A stretch of DNA of 64,000 nucleotides from Peltaster fructicola. Lineage: Eukaryota; Ascomycota; Dothideomycetes. The stretch is taken from positions 496,001 through 560,000 of the forward strand of contig CP051143.1 of NCBI GenBank assembly GCA_001592805.2. The letters are read 5' to 3'. The position numbers and the translations under genes are program-made. Under the pieces are notes generated by a model. It made no database searches and was not told the origin of the DNA. It saw nothing but the letters and a program-made list of their open reading frames with translations. This document shows, piece after piece, positions 9,892 to 21,098 of this stretch. How positions within the stretch are numbered: the stretch's first letter is position 1; the number at the start of each line of letters is the position of its first letter.

Positions 9892-10697
9892 CTATGCTGT
9901 CTTCTTCCATGCTCCATAGAGACCAATCAAACTGGATGTAGTACCAGCAAGACCAAGGACGCCGTCGTCGAACTTGGTGTAGCCCAAGGTAGTGCTTGGG
10001 AGTGTCAGATCACAGAGATCTGAGAACAGCTGCAGACGAGCTGATGCGTAGTCCCTGAGAGATGTCAGCACATGTGTATCCGCAACATCGGCCACACTTA
10101 CTTTGCAAGCTTCTTCGCCTCGACAGCCTTCTCAGCGTCGGCACTGTGTTGCTGCCTGTTCATTGCTTGTTGCAGCGAGTAAAGCGTGTAGAACCCGGCC
10201 ACAACGTTGGATGCAATGCCGACCCACCATGCTCGAGCAGCGTTCTTCGACAGCTTTGCTGCGCTCTCGAACTTCTTGATACCTGCCGAGTCGATGTAAC
10301 AGATGTTATCGAGGAGGAGGTAGAAACCGTATCCAATCTGTCTTGTGATTGCCAAGAACTTGAGCACTGGATCTGGCTGCTTGGAATCGTATGCAACGGC
10401 GGCAGCCTTGAAGTGCTCCACGAATTTACCCAGGCGCATGGCCTTCCTAACAACACCAAAGTTCTTCTTGGTCTTCTCGAAGAAGTCGACTGTGGACTGT
10501 GATTCGTTGGTTCGGTACGTGTACCAGGCGAGGAAACGGGAGAGGTATTGGAGTGTTCGGAGAGCCTTGTCGCGCCCAACTGGTCTGTATCAGTTCACGT
10601 TCGTAGAGTGTTGTTCGTACCCGAGCTCACCTGTGGTTGCGACAAATCGGCTGTAGTGAGCCATAGCTGGGTGGTAGACAATAGCGTCGGCGACCAT
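9892..10697 (-). CDS. pex11: Peroxisomal membrane protein PEX11
   Basis: Three exons (10631-10697, 10102-10579, 9892-10054) encode 235 aa; introns are 51 and 47 nt. The N-terminus MVADAIVYHPAMAHY followed by GRDKALRTLQYLSRF is the amphipathic region typical of fungal Pex11, which bends and elongates the peroxisomal membrane before fission. RLGKFVEHFKAA and the Gly-rich C-terminal helix near LIGLYGAWK also fit the family, and the length is usual. The ATG at 10697 sits directly at the conserved start. The first intron uses the acceptor at ACCAG, which restores Val in the conserved VGRDK. A CACGTG lies about 175 bp upstream at 10870-10875. Confidence 0.92.
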
Positions 10698-11275
10698 CTT
10701 TGCGGTATTGACGTCGTTTGACCCTAGGTGTGTGTTGTGTAAAAGTGTCAACCAAGATCGAAGAGTGCAAAAGCTCTATCCTAGTACCTAGGACCGCGAG
10801 CTGTTCACATGGGTACTGTAGTTAATCAGCCTCGGCTTGATCGACGATATTCCGGAGTTCCAGACAGCGCACGTGATCTGAATTGGCTCCATGGATGTAG
10901 AACACAACAGCGACACTACTCCTAGCAGTCCTCGATGACTCTGCTAATGTTTCGAAAGGAGACCCAATGTTGTCTCAGGTCATCAAGTCAGACATCATCG
11001 CCGCAAGACTACTGTCATGTAGCAGTAGAGACAAGTCTGACATCGTTCAAAATAGACACCATGCACTCTTCGTTCGATATATACATTCATTTTATTGTTA
11101 CCGTGATCAACGGTGCTAAGTCTACTATGTGATCGCTGACAGACATTGCTCGCAACAATGTCAATACGAGAACGCTCAGAAGGGAATCTCGAAGTATCAA
11201 ATCCACGCGTTGTAGTAAGAGAGATGGTCACCCTTATCGTTAGTCGTTAATGCGGCACGATCGTTACGTTATTTC
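10698..11275. other. PEX11 promoter and intergenic DNA
   Basis: No supported gene. CACGTG is present at 10870-10875. The remainder shows no repeat or protein-like frame. Confidence 0.4.
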
Positions 11276-12577
11276 TTAGAACATGCCATGAGCGACGACG
11301 CCGTCGATTGACGGCCGTGCCTTGCGAAGCTTGGCTGCTTGTCGTGCTTGGGAGCGATCCCATTTCGGGGGTGTTGGATCGAACGACGCATCGCCGAAAT
11401 CATCGTCCTCCTCGTCGTCAGGAAAAGCCGGCAGAACCAAGATTGGAGCTCGTTCAGTCGGTCCTCGAGGTGTGAGCTTGCCAATGCTTGAGTGTCGCGC
11501 AGGGACCGGACCCATTGGTGTTCGTGGTCCGTCCTTGTCGAACATGAGACTGGCATGTCGCGTGGGTGATGTTGGTGAGGAAGCTTTAAGTAGGCTTGAC
11601 ATGGAGGTCTTTCGTCGGACGATATCGCTAGCAGTGCTGATGCTTGAGGTGATCCTGTGCAAACCTCTCCTGGCAGACGCTAGAGGGTTGCCCTCATGCG
11701 TCCATTCCGGCACTTCAGGAGCTGTCATCGATCGCTTCATGGCAATGGCCTGTCGATTAGCTCTCGGTGGTGATACCTGATGATTGACGACTCCAGCTGC
11801 CATATCAGACAGTCGCGGAAAAGAATCGAAAGCCGTAGCGGCTCGAACCATGGGAACGCTCGCCTGTCGTCTTGGTCGTTGTACCGGTACTTCCGAGAGT
11901 GCAACACTTTCCGATGCATCTTCTGCTGGCAGCGGAGACAATAAAGGCGGAAGTGTTGGTACGGGCTCCGTAGGCTCGAATGACACTCTCGACTTGATGG
12001 TCTTGCGACTCTCCGCACGCCTCACCGAAGCAGCGATACCACTTCTGTAACTCTCGATTGATATTCTTCTGTGATGTCCTGCTTTGTGGTCCACTATTTT
12101 CGGCATCGACACCATTATCGGCTTACCCACTGGCTTCAGCGTGACGATCTGGGCTCGATTGCACCTATGCTCGATCTTCGTACAGCTATTCGCAAGCTCT
12201 TCCGGCACTAGAAATAGGTCAACAGCAGACGGCTCAATCGAGTCGAGCTCGAGCTCAGCAAGTGGTGATTCGAGTTCTCCATCGTAGGACTGCAAGCTCA
12301 TGCTATCATCTGAAGATTCTCGAGGAGAGCCCAGCTCCTCCTCGGACTGATAACTTGTCGCGAAGTTGTAAGAGAGGAAGAGGTCCTGTATAGTCGATAC
12401 CGGTCTGACCTTCTCTTCCTTTTGTCCTTCGCTCAGCGGAAAATCGTCGAATCTGGTCTTGGGTGAGATGTCTTCCATGATCGACATGCGCGCAAAGGTT
12501 TCCATGGAAGTATCTTGTGTCATCGTAGGATTGATAAAGAAGTTTTCCATGGCATGATTCGCGAGGAATTGGGACAT
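11276..12577 (-). CDS. Hypothetical disordered protein, 433 aa
   Basis: A single-exon frame with start context MSQFLANHAMENFF and stop TAA at 11276-11278. The product is Ser/Pro/Glu-rich with many basic and acidic patches. Recurrent SP/TP-type sites and RRxS-like motifs (RRKTS, RRISI) occur between residues about 170 and 380, and an acidic segment DDEEDDDF lies close to the C-terminus. There is no signal peptide, membrane segment or recognised domain. The motif content suggests a phosphorylated regulatory protein, but I cannot name a family. An intron is not needed, though a small 5' exon cannot be excluded. Confidence 0.7.
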   Translation of the reverse strand: MSQFLANHAMENFFINPTMTQDTSMETFARMSIMEDISPKTRFDDFPLSEGQKEEKVRPVSTIQDLFLSYNFATSYQSEEELGSPRESSDDSMSLQSYDGELESPLAELELDSIEPSAVDLFLVPEELANSCTKIEHRCNRAQIVTLKPVGKPIMVSMPKIVDHKAGHHRRISIESYRSGIAASVRRAESRKTIKSRVSFEPTEPVPTLPPLLSPLPAEDASESVALSEVPVQRPRRQASVPMVRAATAFDSFPRLSDMAAGVVNHQVSPPRANRQAIAMKRSMTAPEVPEWTHEGNPLASARRGLHRITSSISTASDIVRRKTSMSSLLKASSPTSPTRHASLMFDKDGPRTPMGPVPARHSSIGKLTPRGPTERAPILVLPAFPDDEEDDDFGDASFDPTPPKWDRSQARQAAKLRKARPSIDGVVAHGMF

Positions 12578-14339
12578 GGTGGCTATATAGCTCGCCGACG
12601 AAGAGCGAGCTACAAGCAGAGTATCCGATACACGTCTCTTGTTTCTGGCTTCCGCGACGTTGCCAGTTCTGCAGGCTCGGAGATCAAACAGCTACAGTGT
12701 CCCACAGCCCTCTTACACAGCCAGCAACCTGCGTCCACCAATGTCCGGTGTAGCAGTATGACGCATAACATGCAACGTATCGAGTTGTGTCAGAGACCGA
12801 CAGCTCTGTAGGGTGCGTCCTCGTGCGAGAACGTAGAGGTGGTTACACCGCAGGATAGGCGAGAACAAACGTTCGGTGTTGGCTTGTGGTTGGTCTGGAT
12901 AGCTGTTGGATGTGCCGGCGCTTGCAGATCGCAAGATAACTTGGACACCTGTCTGATGCGCTGCGACTGCTGTCAGACCGTGTTTTGGTGCGGTGACACA
13001 AGAAGATGAATGGTGCGAGGCAGAGCTATATCTCAAAAGTTGCTGTACCTGATACCAGTGAGACAGCCAGCGGAAAGCTGGTAGAGATTGACACGCTTAT
13101 GCGACGTAATGGGTCCGACGAGGGAAAGACTTGACGATCGTGCGAGACTACTGCGAGAATGCGGGATGGCGCCAGACTACTGTGCCCCTGTAACTCTTCG
13201 CCGCCTATACCACCATCACAACCATCTCCTGGCTTTGTTCTAGGGCTGGTCGAGGCATCACAGTGCATCCTCCTACGAATTCTGAAACACTTCACGACAT
13301 GCGGTGGGCGGGCCAGACGTCACGATCACCCTGCAACATTCCAGTGTGCCAGCTGTTCACAGTGCAGGTGTTGCCATCCTCCTGTGAATAGCATACAACT
13401 ACTCACATGGTGTCTTGCCCAACACAAACACAAGATTATTGATCAACACCAGGTACCAGTAAATGTGGCCTCCATTTACTGGTCGAGGCCAGACCAAAGA
13501 CAATACAATTCCGTTCTTCGTAGTCTTCAGGGTCCAATATTACCGACTACTGCTCCGCGATATGCGCGGTGAAGACGTAGCCTGCTCAACAAGCTGTATG
13601 TCAGACGACATCGATGGCTGAAAACCTATCGAAGGTGGGATGCCGTTTCCTTGGTTCCACTGTACTGTGATTCTCCGATCTTGCGAGCGGAAGCGACATC
13701 CTCGACTGAGCAATGGGGACCAACTCCTTCCGACACCAAGAAGGTCGGCAGAAATCCTTGCATTTTAACGATATACCCGTTATGACGATCGTGGTGGGCT
13801 CGACCACGCTTACGCTCCAGCGTGGATCGACTGTACACAGCTCAAAATGGTGGCGCTTGAAGAGGCAGTCTTTGGAACAGCCAATTTGCGCTGCTCACAA
13901 TGTGCATCCACACGCGACGAGCGCGTCTCGCAGCTCTGCGCCATCGGAGCCCTGTCTCTCCATCTTCTCAGCGTATTTGCCGAGCAGCCAGCTCATCTCA
14001 AAGGTGTGGTAAGCTTCTGCTGACAGCGCATAGCAGCCATGGATCACAGCATGAGGACGGCACCGCATTTCTTTTCGAGCTTGTCGTTCAGCCTTGTATA
14101 CCTCTACCTACTTCTTATCTCAACCACATAATGTCTCGGACGCATTGTAGATCCATCTCCACATAGTCTGAACTTGCAAGCGAGATTGCCTCAAGGGCGT
14201 CAGGACTTTTGACTCAGTCTGTGCCGTAACAATACGTCACGGAGTACCGAGATGTCTAGCCATCCACGACCCAGTACGTTGGGCGATATATGTAGTCACG
14301 GTATAGTCTGGCACGGCTCTCTTGCAGTCCAGTGTCATC
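12578..14339. other. Gene-free stretch, 1.76 kb
   Basis: Frames on either strand (for example 13159-13572 on plus, and a short one starting MQGFLPTFLVSEG near 13763 on minus) lack homology. A perfect 9-bp inverted repeat, CCAGTAAAT and ATTTACTGG, occurs at 13456-13464 and 13474-13482 with a 9-nt loop. I see no transposon ends. Confidence 0.4.
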
Positions 14340-17300
14340 CTAAGACACTGTTGCATCGCCTCTGCCACGTCCACCGCGGCCTCGTCCCCTACCTCGGTCG
14401 CCACGACCTCGACCTCGACCACGAGTGTTAAGGTCAGCAGGTGGAGGGACGTTGCTGTAGTTCTGAGGTCGGAAGCTTGGGTTGTTCCTAACGACGCCCT
14501 CATTTGGATCAGAGTTGTCGACCATCGTGTATCCACCTCGATTGCCGCCACGAGCTCTTCCGTTGGCCATGCCGCGATGTCCTCCACGGCCATTGACATC
14601 GCCATTAGTATGAATCGGCAGTGTTTGCTGGAAGCCAAGGCCTCCTCGTCCACGACCACGCTGTGCACCAGCGACCGCTGACTTGAAGCTACCTTGGAGT
14701 GGTGCCGGTGCCGCAGCCGCGTGTAGTTGTTGACCTGGCATTCCATACGACTGGGCTGTGCCACCACGGCCGCGAAGTTGCGTGAACTGCTGTCGAGGCG
14801 CTCTCTGAGTGGAAGCCTTCGACCCGGCAACAACTTGTCGCTCACTCAGGTTAAGTACTGCCTCTGCAGGCACAGTCTGTCCTCTAAATTCTGAGCAGCG
14901 GCCATTGAGAGTCGTGCCAGACAGGAATGTATTGTCCCAGACCACGTCCAGCAGCAATGCACGGGTAGTTCGTGTCTTACCGACGACAGTTCCTCGCATG
15001 GCGATTGCCACCTTGCCAGAGTCGAGGACGTAGACAACACGATCACCAAGGTTGAATGATTGTCCCGAAGTGCGGTACTCTGCCTCCTTAGGGTCGAGAA
15101 GAGCATGTCGGGGAATGTTCTTCAGAGGCTTGCCGGCAGGAGGTGGCATTGATGTGTTCAGCTCGTCGGCTGTCTTCTCGATGAGCTTGACAGTGTCGCC
15201 ATCGAGCTGTTCGGCATCCAAAGGTACACGCTCAAGGTTCTTGGTCTCGACAGACTTCAGCCAGGCACCGATCTCTTTAACCTTCGCTTTGGCCTCTTGT
15301 GGATCTGGGTAGAAGTCTGTATCCTGCCAGCCATCACCAGTAGGGTTCTGTGAGATTCTGGCGATGAACACTGGGAACTTCGTCATGTACTCGACAAGTA
15401 GGCCGACCGCTTTCTGGCTGTACTCCCAGCCTGACTCTGACTTTCGTGAGTAGCCGAGAACCTTCTGTCGCTTAGCTTCGAACTTAAGATTGAGACCGAG
15501 ATTGAGTCGCAAGCCTGAGGAATTGACGCTGAACGACGCTGTGAGCTTGGACAGCACAAGAGGATGCAGATTCAGACTTCTGGCCACATGATACGCGGCT
15601 TGGTAAGGATCTCTCCTCTCAGCTTGTGATGTGATCTCATGGCCGAATTCGCGCTCTCTGTTGGCGAGAGTGCTGACCCAGATCTCAGCTTTTTGACCGT
15701 CTGGTGAGTAGCCAGTGATCTGTAGTGGACGGCCGTATGCCATCTCTCCAAGGAAGAATGCCTTGTGGCCAAGAGGAAACTCCTCTTGCAAAGGCACAGC
15801 AGCCTTTTCTAAGAAGCGCTGATCCTCAGAGATGACTGCATCGACAATAGTCTGAGTGGCATAGTCAGGCTCAAGACCAACGACTGGTGCATACTCTTTG
15901 ACTGTAGCACCATCATCAGTCTTACGAAGACCAATAAGACTCTCGATCTGGACAAGGGATTCCATTGTACCGATCATCATACCTAGTCTCTTAGAGTAGA
16001 CATTCTCGATGCGCGTTGCTTTCTTCTTCCAATTCGAGATCTCGGCCGGACCGTGTGGAGTCTGAATGATGTTGTTCTGCGTAGCTGATTTGGTAGGATC
16101 TGCAAGAGTGTATGTGAACATCTCGTCGCTGGCACTGACGACCTTGCCTTCCTGCAAGAACGGGTATCCAACATGAACAGGTCTACCAAGGCGTTCAATT
16201 GCAAATGACACCTTGGCCTTGTCCTCACCTTCAGAGAGCGTGACAACCATGCTCTCATTGCGACTCTCTTGCTGGAATACTGAAACGCCATGGAAACCAA
16301 GCTGGCCAGTGTGTGGCAGAGTTTGTAGTGATGGGAAGCCTGCAAGTGCTGCAGCTCCAAGCTTGACACCATCCACCAATCCGACGTGCACTTCCAGACC
16401 TTCCATGGTTGGAAGCTCGAAGATGTTCTCCAGACAGTGGCAGTGCTCGAGGTCTGGGAAGATACCAGGAAGACTGCTCGGGTATGTGAAATTCAGATCC
16501 TTGCTGTACACAAACTTCATGGTAACGCCGAAGGAATTTCTTCTCTTCTCGTCCTCAGAAAGCAGCAGGTCCTTCGGAGCCATGGCTTCCAGAAGACGCT
16601 TCTCGTCGATGAATGGAATCTTGACAACGGCTTCCCATTCAGCTTTCTTGCCGTTCATGTCGAGTTGGAAATCTCGTGGGTAGAAATCGTAGATCGGACT
16701 CTTAGGATTGGTCATTAGATCCCAATAGACAGTCGGAACAATGCTCTTGCTTCGATCTGGGAGCACACCCATGAGCTGCTGAAATGGATGGAATGGCTGA
16801 CCAAGCTGGAAGTTCATGTTTGCGCCAACACCAAACTTGACATCGCTGATCATTGGCGAGTAGTGATACTGGAAATACCATGGCCAACTCGCAACGCCAC
16901 GGTAATAGTAGAATAGCACCCATTGCAGGCCTTGGACATAGTTCTCAGTCAACGTCCGCAGTTGAGCAGTGTCGTCAGTGCCCCAGCCGAACTTGTCGAC
17001 ATAGTATTTGTCTTTCCATGTCTTGAACTTCTCGTTGTATTTCTCCTGCGCCTTCGACTGTGCTTGCTCGGCAGTGATATCCTCGATCTTAGCGCGATCG
17101 TACTGCTTGAACACACGAAGCAGTGCGCTCTGCGACTCTTCGTCATCCTCGTCATCAGAACCATCCATTTCTGGACGACTTGGGAAGGACAATTGTGGGT
17201 GGCGATTGCCATCATCATCGACCACATTCGCGTATTGCAGATGCAGGCTCGTGGCCAGCTCTTCAACGAAAGCTCGATCCGCTGCCTTGAGCGTTGCAGG

Positions 17301-18598
17301 TAGGTCGAGTGGAAGTGCCGTGCTGTTGAAGGTTGCCCGACCATTGACATACTGTTTGACCTGGTTGTACAGCTCCTTCTGTTGGGTGGTCATGGTTGTG
17401 ACGCCCTTGCGCTTCACCTTCTCCATGACATCTTGCTTCTGTACGCTCTTGTCCTTCAGCCAACTTGCGTCTTGGTTTTCGTGCTCAAAGAAGCGATACT
17501 CAACATGACCCAGCTCTTCTAGCAGGAGGGCAAGTCGTTGCAGATTGATCTCACCACTCTGGTTGATGTAACCACCAGCTCTTGGTAAGACTTGCTTGTA
17601 GACACCGAACATGAGTGCCAATGCACCCTCGTTGATGTGCAGATGTGGCAGGTTTGGCAGGAAATCGTTTCCAACGAAGAACGCCATGAGAATGAAATCG
17701 TCGATAATGCGCTCCATATCGAACGGTATACCTTTCAATGCTCCCGGCTCTTTCAATTCCTGAAACTCGAGCTCGAGATACTCGCGTACTATGCAGAGAT
17801 GTAGAAGGTAGAAGTTCTGATGCTCCAGCTCCTGGCTCTTCGACTTGCCCTGTCTGCCGAATGTCACTTCTTCACGGAGTAGACAGAAATGCGGGTCGTG
17901 TGAGAGCAATCCCAGCATGATCAGATCAGCGTCGAGACCGTACAAGCAGTGACGAATGTTCGGGTCGTAATCTGGCTGACTCTTCGCCTGACGGATATAC
18001 TCCATGATCTTGTGCTCGCCTTCTCCTGGAACTTCGTGACCTGAGAGCACAATCTCACAGCCCTGCCATTCCGTATCCTCGGTAACCTTCTTCGCGATGA
18101 AGTACTTAAGCTGCCGAGTGAGGCGAGCCATGAACTCGGTTCCAGGTGTGATGCAGTTGGAATCGAACGGCGCCTCTTTTGGCAGCTCCAAGCCCTCCTT
18201 GATCGCCTTGTCACGGGCGAGCTCAGCATCCAGAGCTGTCCTGAATCGTCGAGAACGCTGTTGATTCATCTTCGCACGAGGTGCGACTCCATCAATAGCC
18301 ATGAAGAAGAGCTTTTGAGGTTTGATCTTGCCAAAGAGATGCTCGATATAGTTGAAGATCTTTATGAACATTTCATCTTCGGGCACATGTTTTGTCTGCG
18401 AGTTGTCCGAGTTGCTGTGGGTGCAATTGTGAATGATACCATTCATGTCGAGGTATAGACAGTCGAACTCTGGGATGCGGTTCTCGGCAATCAGTTGCGA
18501 TATTGCTGGGTATCGCTCGGAGAGCCATCGGAAGAACTTGGGGACACCTGTGATGTGTAAGAATGGTTGCGCATCTTGACGTGGCGTGACTAACCCAT
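14340..18598 (-). CDS. xrn1: 5'-3' exoribonuclease 1
   Basis: Two exons: 18595-18598 (only ATGG) and 14340-18547, separated by a 47-nt intron (GTTAGT...CACAG). Together they give 1,403 aa beginning MGVPKFFRWLSERYP, the invariant XRN start; without the 4-nt exon the reading would lack a correct start. Conserved active-site segments are visible: DMNGIIHNCTH (about 36-46), AIDGVAPRAKMNQQR (about 86-100), GEGEHKIMEYIR, YGLDADLIMLGL and GNDFLPNLPHLHI. The second half has the D1-D4/SH3-like region of XRN1. The C-terminal tail is RGG/RGRG-rich with Gln and Asn patches, a likely RNA- or granule-binding segment. The enzyme degrades decapped mRNA in the cytoplasm. Confidence is very high for identity and high for the splice. 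Confidence 0.96.
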
Positions 18599-19031
18599 GG
18601 TGATTGCTTGTACTCAAGTGCTGATGAATGATGGCTAGGTGAGGCGGTATGTATGCTCGGCGGAGCGACAGGTAGAAGGGAGGGAGGTGGCGGTATTCTC
18701 GACACGGAGTCCTTGAAGAAGAGAAAGAGTATGACAAGTAGCTCATGATGTATACCAGCAGCAGCAGCACTGACCCCTTGCGTATCGATAAGAAATTGTG
18801 GCGCATGCTCTGACGCGCGAGTAATGCATGAAGCTCACATATGAGAGCAATAAGGACTACCCATCTTGAGTCGCTTCTGATCACTTTACAACCCAATGAT
18901 TGTGGCTCGAAAGGGGTATCTTTGGGCAACGCGCTCGTTATGTGTTCTCCGGAATCGTGTACGCTGCTGCAGTACTTTGCTACTCACACATCATAGCTAA
19001 CCACGGGTGAACCTTATCCTTTTGACACATC
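18599..19031. other. xrn1 promoter and intergenic DNA
   Basis: The reading frame continuing upstream of xrn1 into this interval is not protein-like. No gene is supported. Confidence 0.4.
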
Positions 19032-20056
19032 TCAATGCTGATTGAACTGGACCTGACCGCATTGCCCGTTCCTTCATATCATCAGCATGGGTCGCGCGGA
19101 GATCAGCGACTTACGAGAGATACAAGTTGGGCCCTCCTGAGCCTCCAAACAGAGACGACACGCCATAATTGGCGACTGCTGCATTAATTGTTGGGTCGCA
19201 GCTCTCTGCAATGTATAGTTGACATGATACATCATACATACTGACGGCGCAATTAGGAGTGCCCTGACATGCGTTGCAGCAGTCTGTTGGATCTGTTGCC
19301 GAGATTTGTCTGATCGAGACATTTGCAAGAGGCGATACGTTGTCAAGATAGCTGTTTTGATCAGAAGATCCTGGTCCATATGGTGACACTACATGATCAG
19401 CTCCAGCCGCATCTCAACGATGGAACCTTACCATTATTACTCGCGCAGGCAGCATAAGACATCTCGGCCAACGCTGTCGAAGTAACGTATGACGTCGATG
19501 TGGTTTGTGTTGCGAAGGTTAAAGTATCAGTGTTTGTTATGAAGACAGTGCTGGTGTACGAAGCAAAGTCGCCGATAGTAATTGTTGGAGAGTCGATGTA
19601 GACCGTGGCATAAAATTGGCTGGGGATTGTGTTCACAATTGTTGTCGTATAGACTGTGACTGTTGGATCGTGGTATGGTGCTTCGCACAGCAGCGGTGTG
19701 AAGCCATCGGTGATCTACTCGATTAACATGGACCGCGGCTGTGTAGTAGACTCACTGAATAGATGGTGCTGCTGGCTAGAGTGACAATAGATGAGATCGT
19801 CGTTGGGACAGTCAGCACCGATGTGACTGTGGCTGCAAACACAATGCTGGTAGAATCGCCAGTGGGTCTCGTTGTGACCGTTGGATAGACAGTTTCGGTA
19901 TATGTCGTCGCTTCAGAGATCAGCTCTCCGCAGATAGCACGTCTGTACGCCACACATACATCCCGAGTATGACACAGCGTAAGCAGAAGTGCTATGCGTA
20001 AATGTTGACGTGCTGACCGATGGACAAGCATCGGGAATTGAGATTGAAGCACCCAT
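19032..20056 (-). CDS. Thr/Ser-rich secreted-type protein with C-terminal PAN-like module (5' end uncertain)
   Basis: Five exons can be joined in frame: 19960-20056, 19756-19910, 19432-19714, 19115-19388 and 19032-19071, with introns of 49, 41, 43 and 43 nt. The 282-aa reading has a Thr/Ser/Val-rich region with repeated VT/TS blocks, suited to O-glycosylation. A Cys-rich module follows: DCCNACQGTPNCAVSMY, then CQLYIAESC, ending NGQCGQVQFNQH. This spacing resembles PAN/apple-like modules common at the end of fungal wall proteins, which are thought to bind carbohydrate or protein. The first ATG I can support (20056) gives MGASISIPDACPS and no signal peptide. A further 5' exon is therefore likely but was not resolved. 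The function is unknown. Confidence 0.65.
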
Positions 20057-21098
20057 CTTGGGCAACGTGCAGGAAGGAGATCACGGCAGTGATCTTGACA
20101 ATGGGCTAGGAGCTGTCAGATATACTTACCAGCAGGTACTGACCAGTTTCCCGCATCAATTACGGTGTGACGAGCTGCAGGAGCCATGATCCTCATAGCT
20201 GTACCACGGTCGTTGCACTCCTATCAGAAGCCGATATGTGTTTACGTGGCGTTCGTCTCCGCATGACTGGCGTTGCTTGTCCATATCAATCCTTATAAAT
20301 CGAAGTTGAGCCTCGGCTGCATTCGAGTGTGATACGAATACTCAATCCTGCGATTGAGCTGAGCTCCCAACCATGATATGAACAGTCTTGGCTTCAGCTG
20401 TGATGCATCAGAGGCTTGCTTCGATGGCGTATCCTGGACAGGTAAGTGTCTCCTGAATGCGACGGCCAGCTGTGCTAATCTAGGCACAAACTTGAAGTCG
20501 ACATCAAGTAGAAATGCCAGGCACAAGGTACGTAGTTACAAGGAGCTGGCACTGCTGAGTAATAGCCACCATCATCAACCTGCTCCAGAACTGCAGTGCT
20601 CTTGTATGGCGTCAAAACGCCCGTCAATCAAGTGGGCTTGAATGGTGAATGGTCGCAGCACCTCAGGCACTGCTATTGATGCAACGAAAGATCTCAGTAT
20701 CGCCGTACGTGTTGTGGTGGCTGCTCAATTCTGTGACCATGAAGCACGATCGCACAAGCGCCGCACAGCGTCATGTGTGTCGCGGAGTAGTCAGGATTCT
20801 CCGGGTATTGCCGGGATCCGTCATTGAAAATACAAACTGCTGCAAAGCGAGTTGTGATCAGGAAAGATGATGAAGCCATTCTATAGTACCTGTGCACTAA
20901 CCCGATTGTCAAGCGCGATTCTCACCAATCAGATTCAAGCACTTAGCTAGCAGACGCGACATGTGAACCACGCGTTTGTCTTCAGTCCTTTGCGCACGAA
21001 AAGTGTAGCATACCACTCGAAGCATCGAGCCGAGGGTCTTTGAGCCCATATACTCGACTATTACAACAGCCGCGTCGAACGCTGCAGTCAAAGCAGTC
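20057..21098. other. Intergenic, hat2 promoter side
   Basis: Contains a TATA-like TATAAA at 20295. A plus-strand frame at 20378-20641 contains an intron-like GTAAGT...CTAATCTAG segment of 42 nt, but its product resembles nothing I know. No gene is called with confidence. Confidence 0.35.

Noticed and set aside
13159-13572. 137-codon plus-strand frame
   Set aside because: Cys/His-rich but without domain spacing, homology or splice support.
20378-20641. Small spliced gene beside hat2
   Set aside because: The intron-like segment is well formed, but the product is not protein-like and overlaps the presumed hat2 promoter region.
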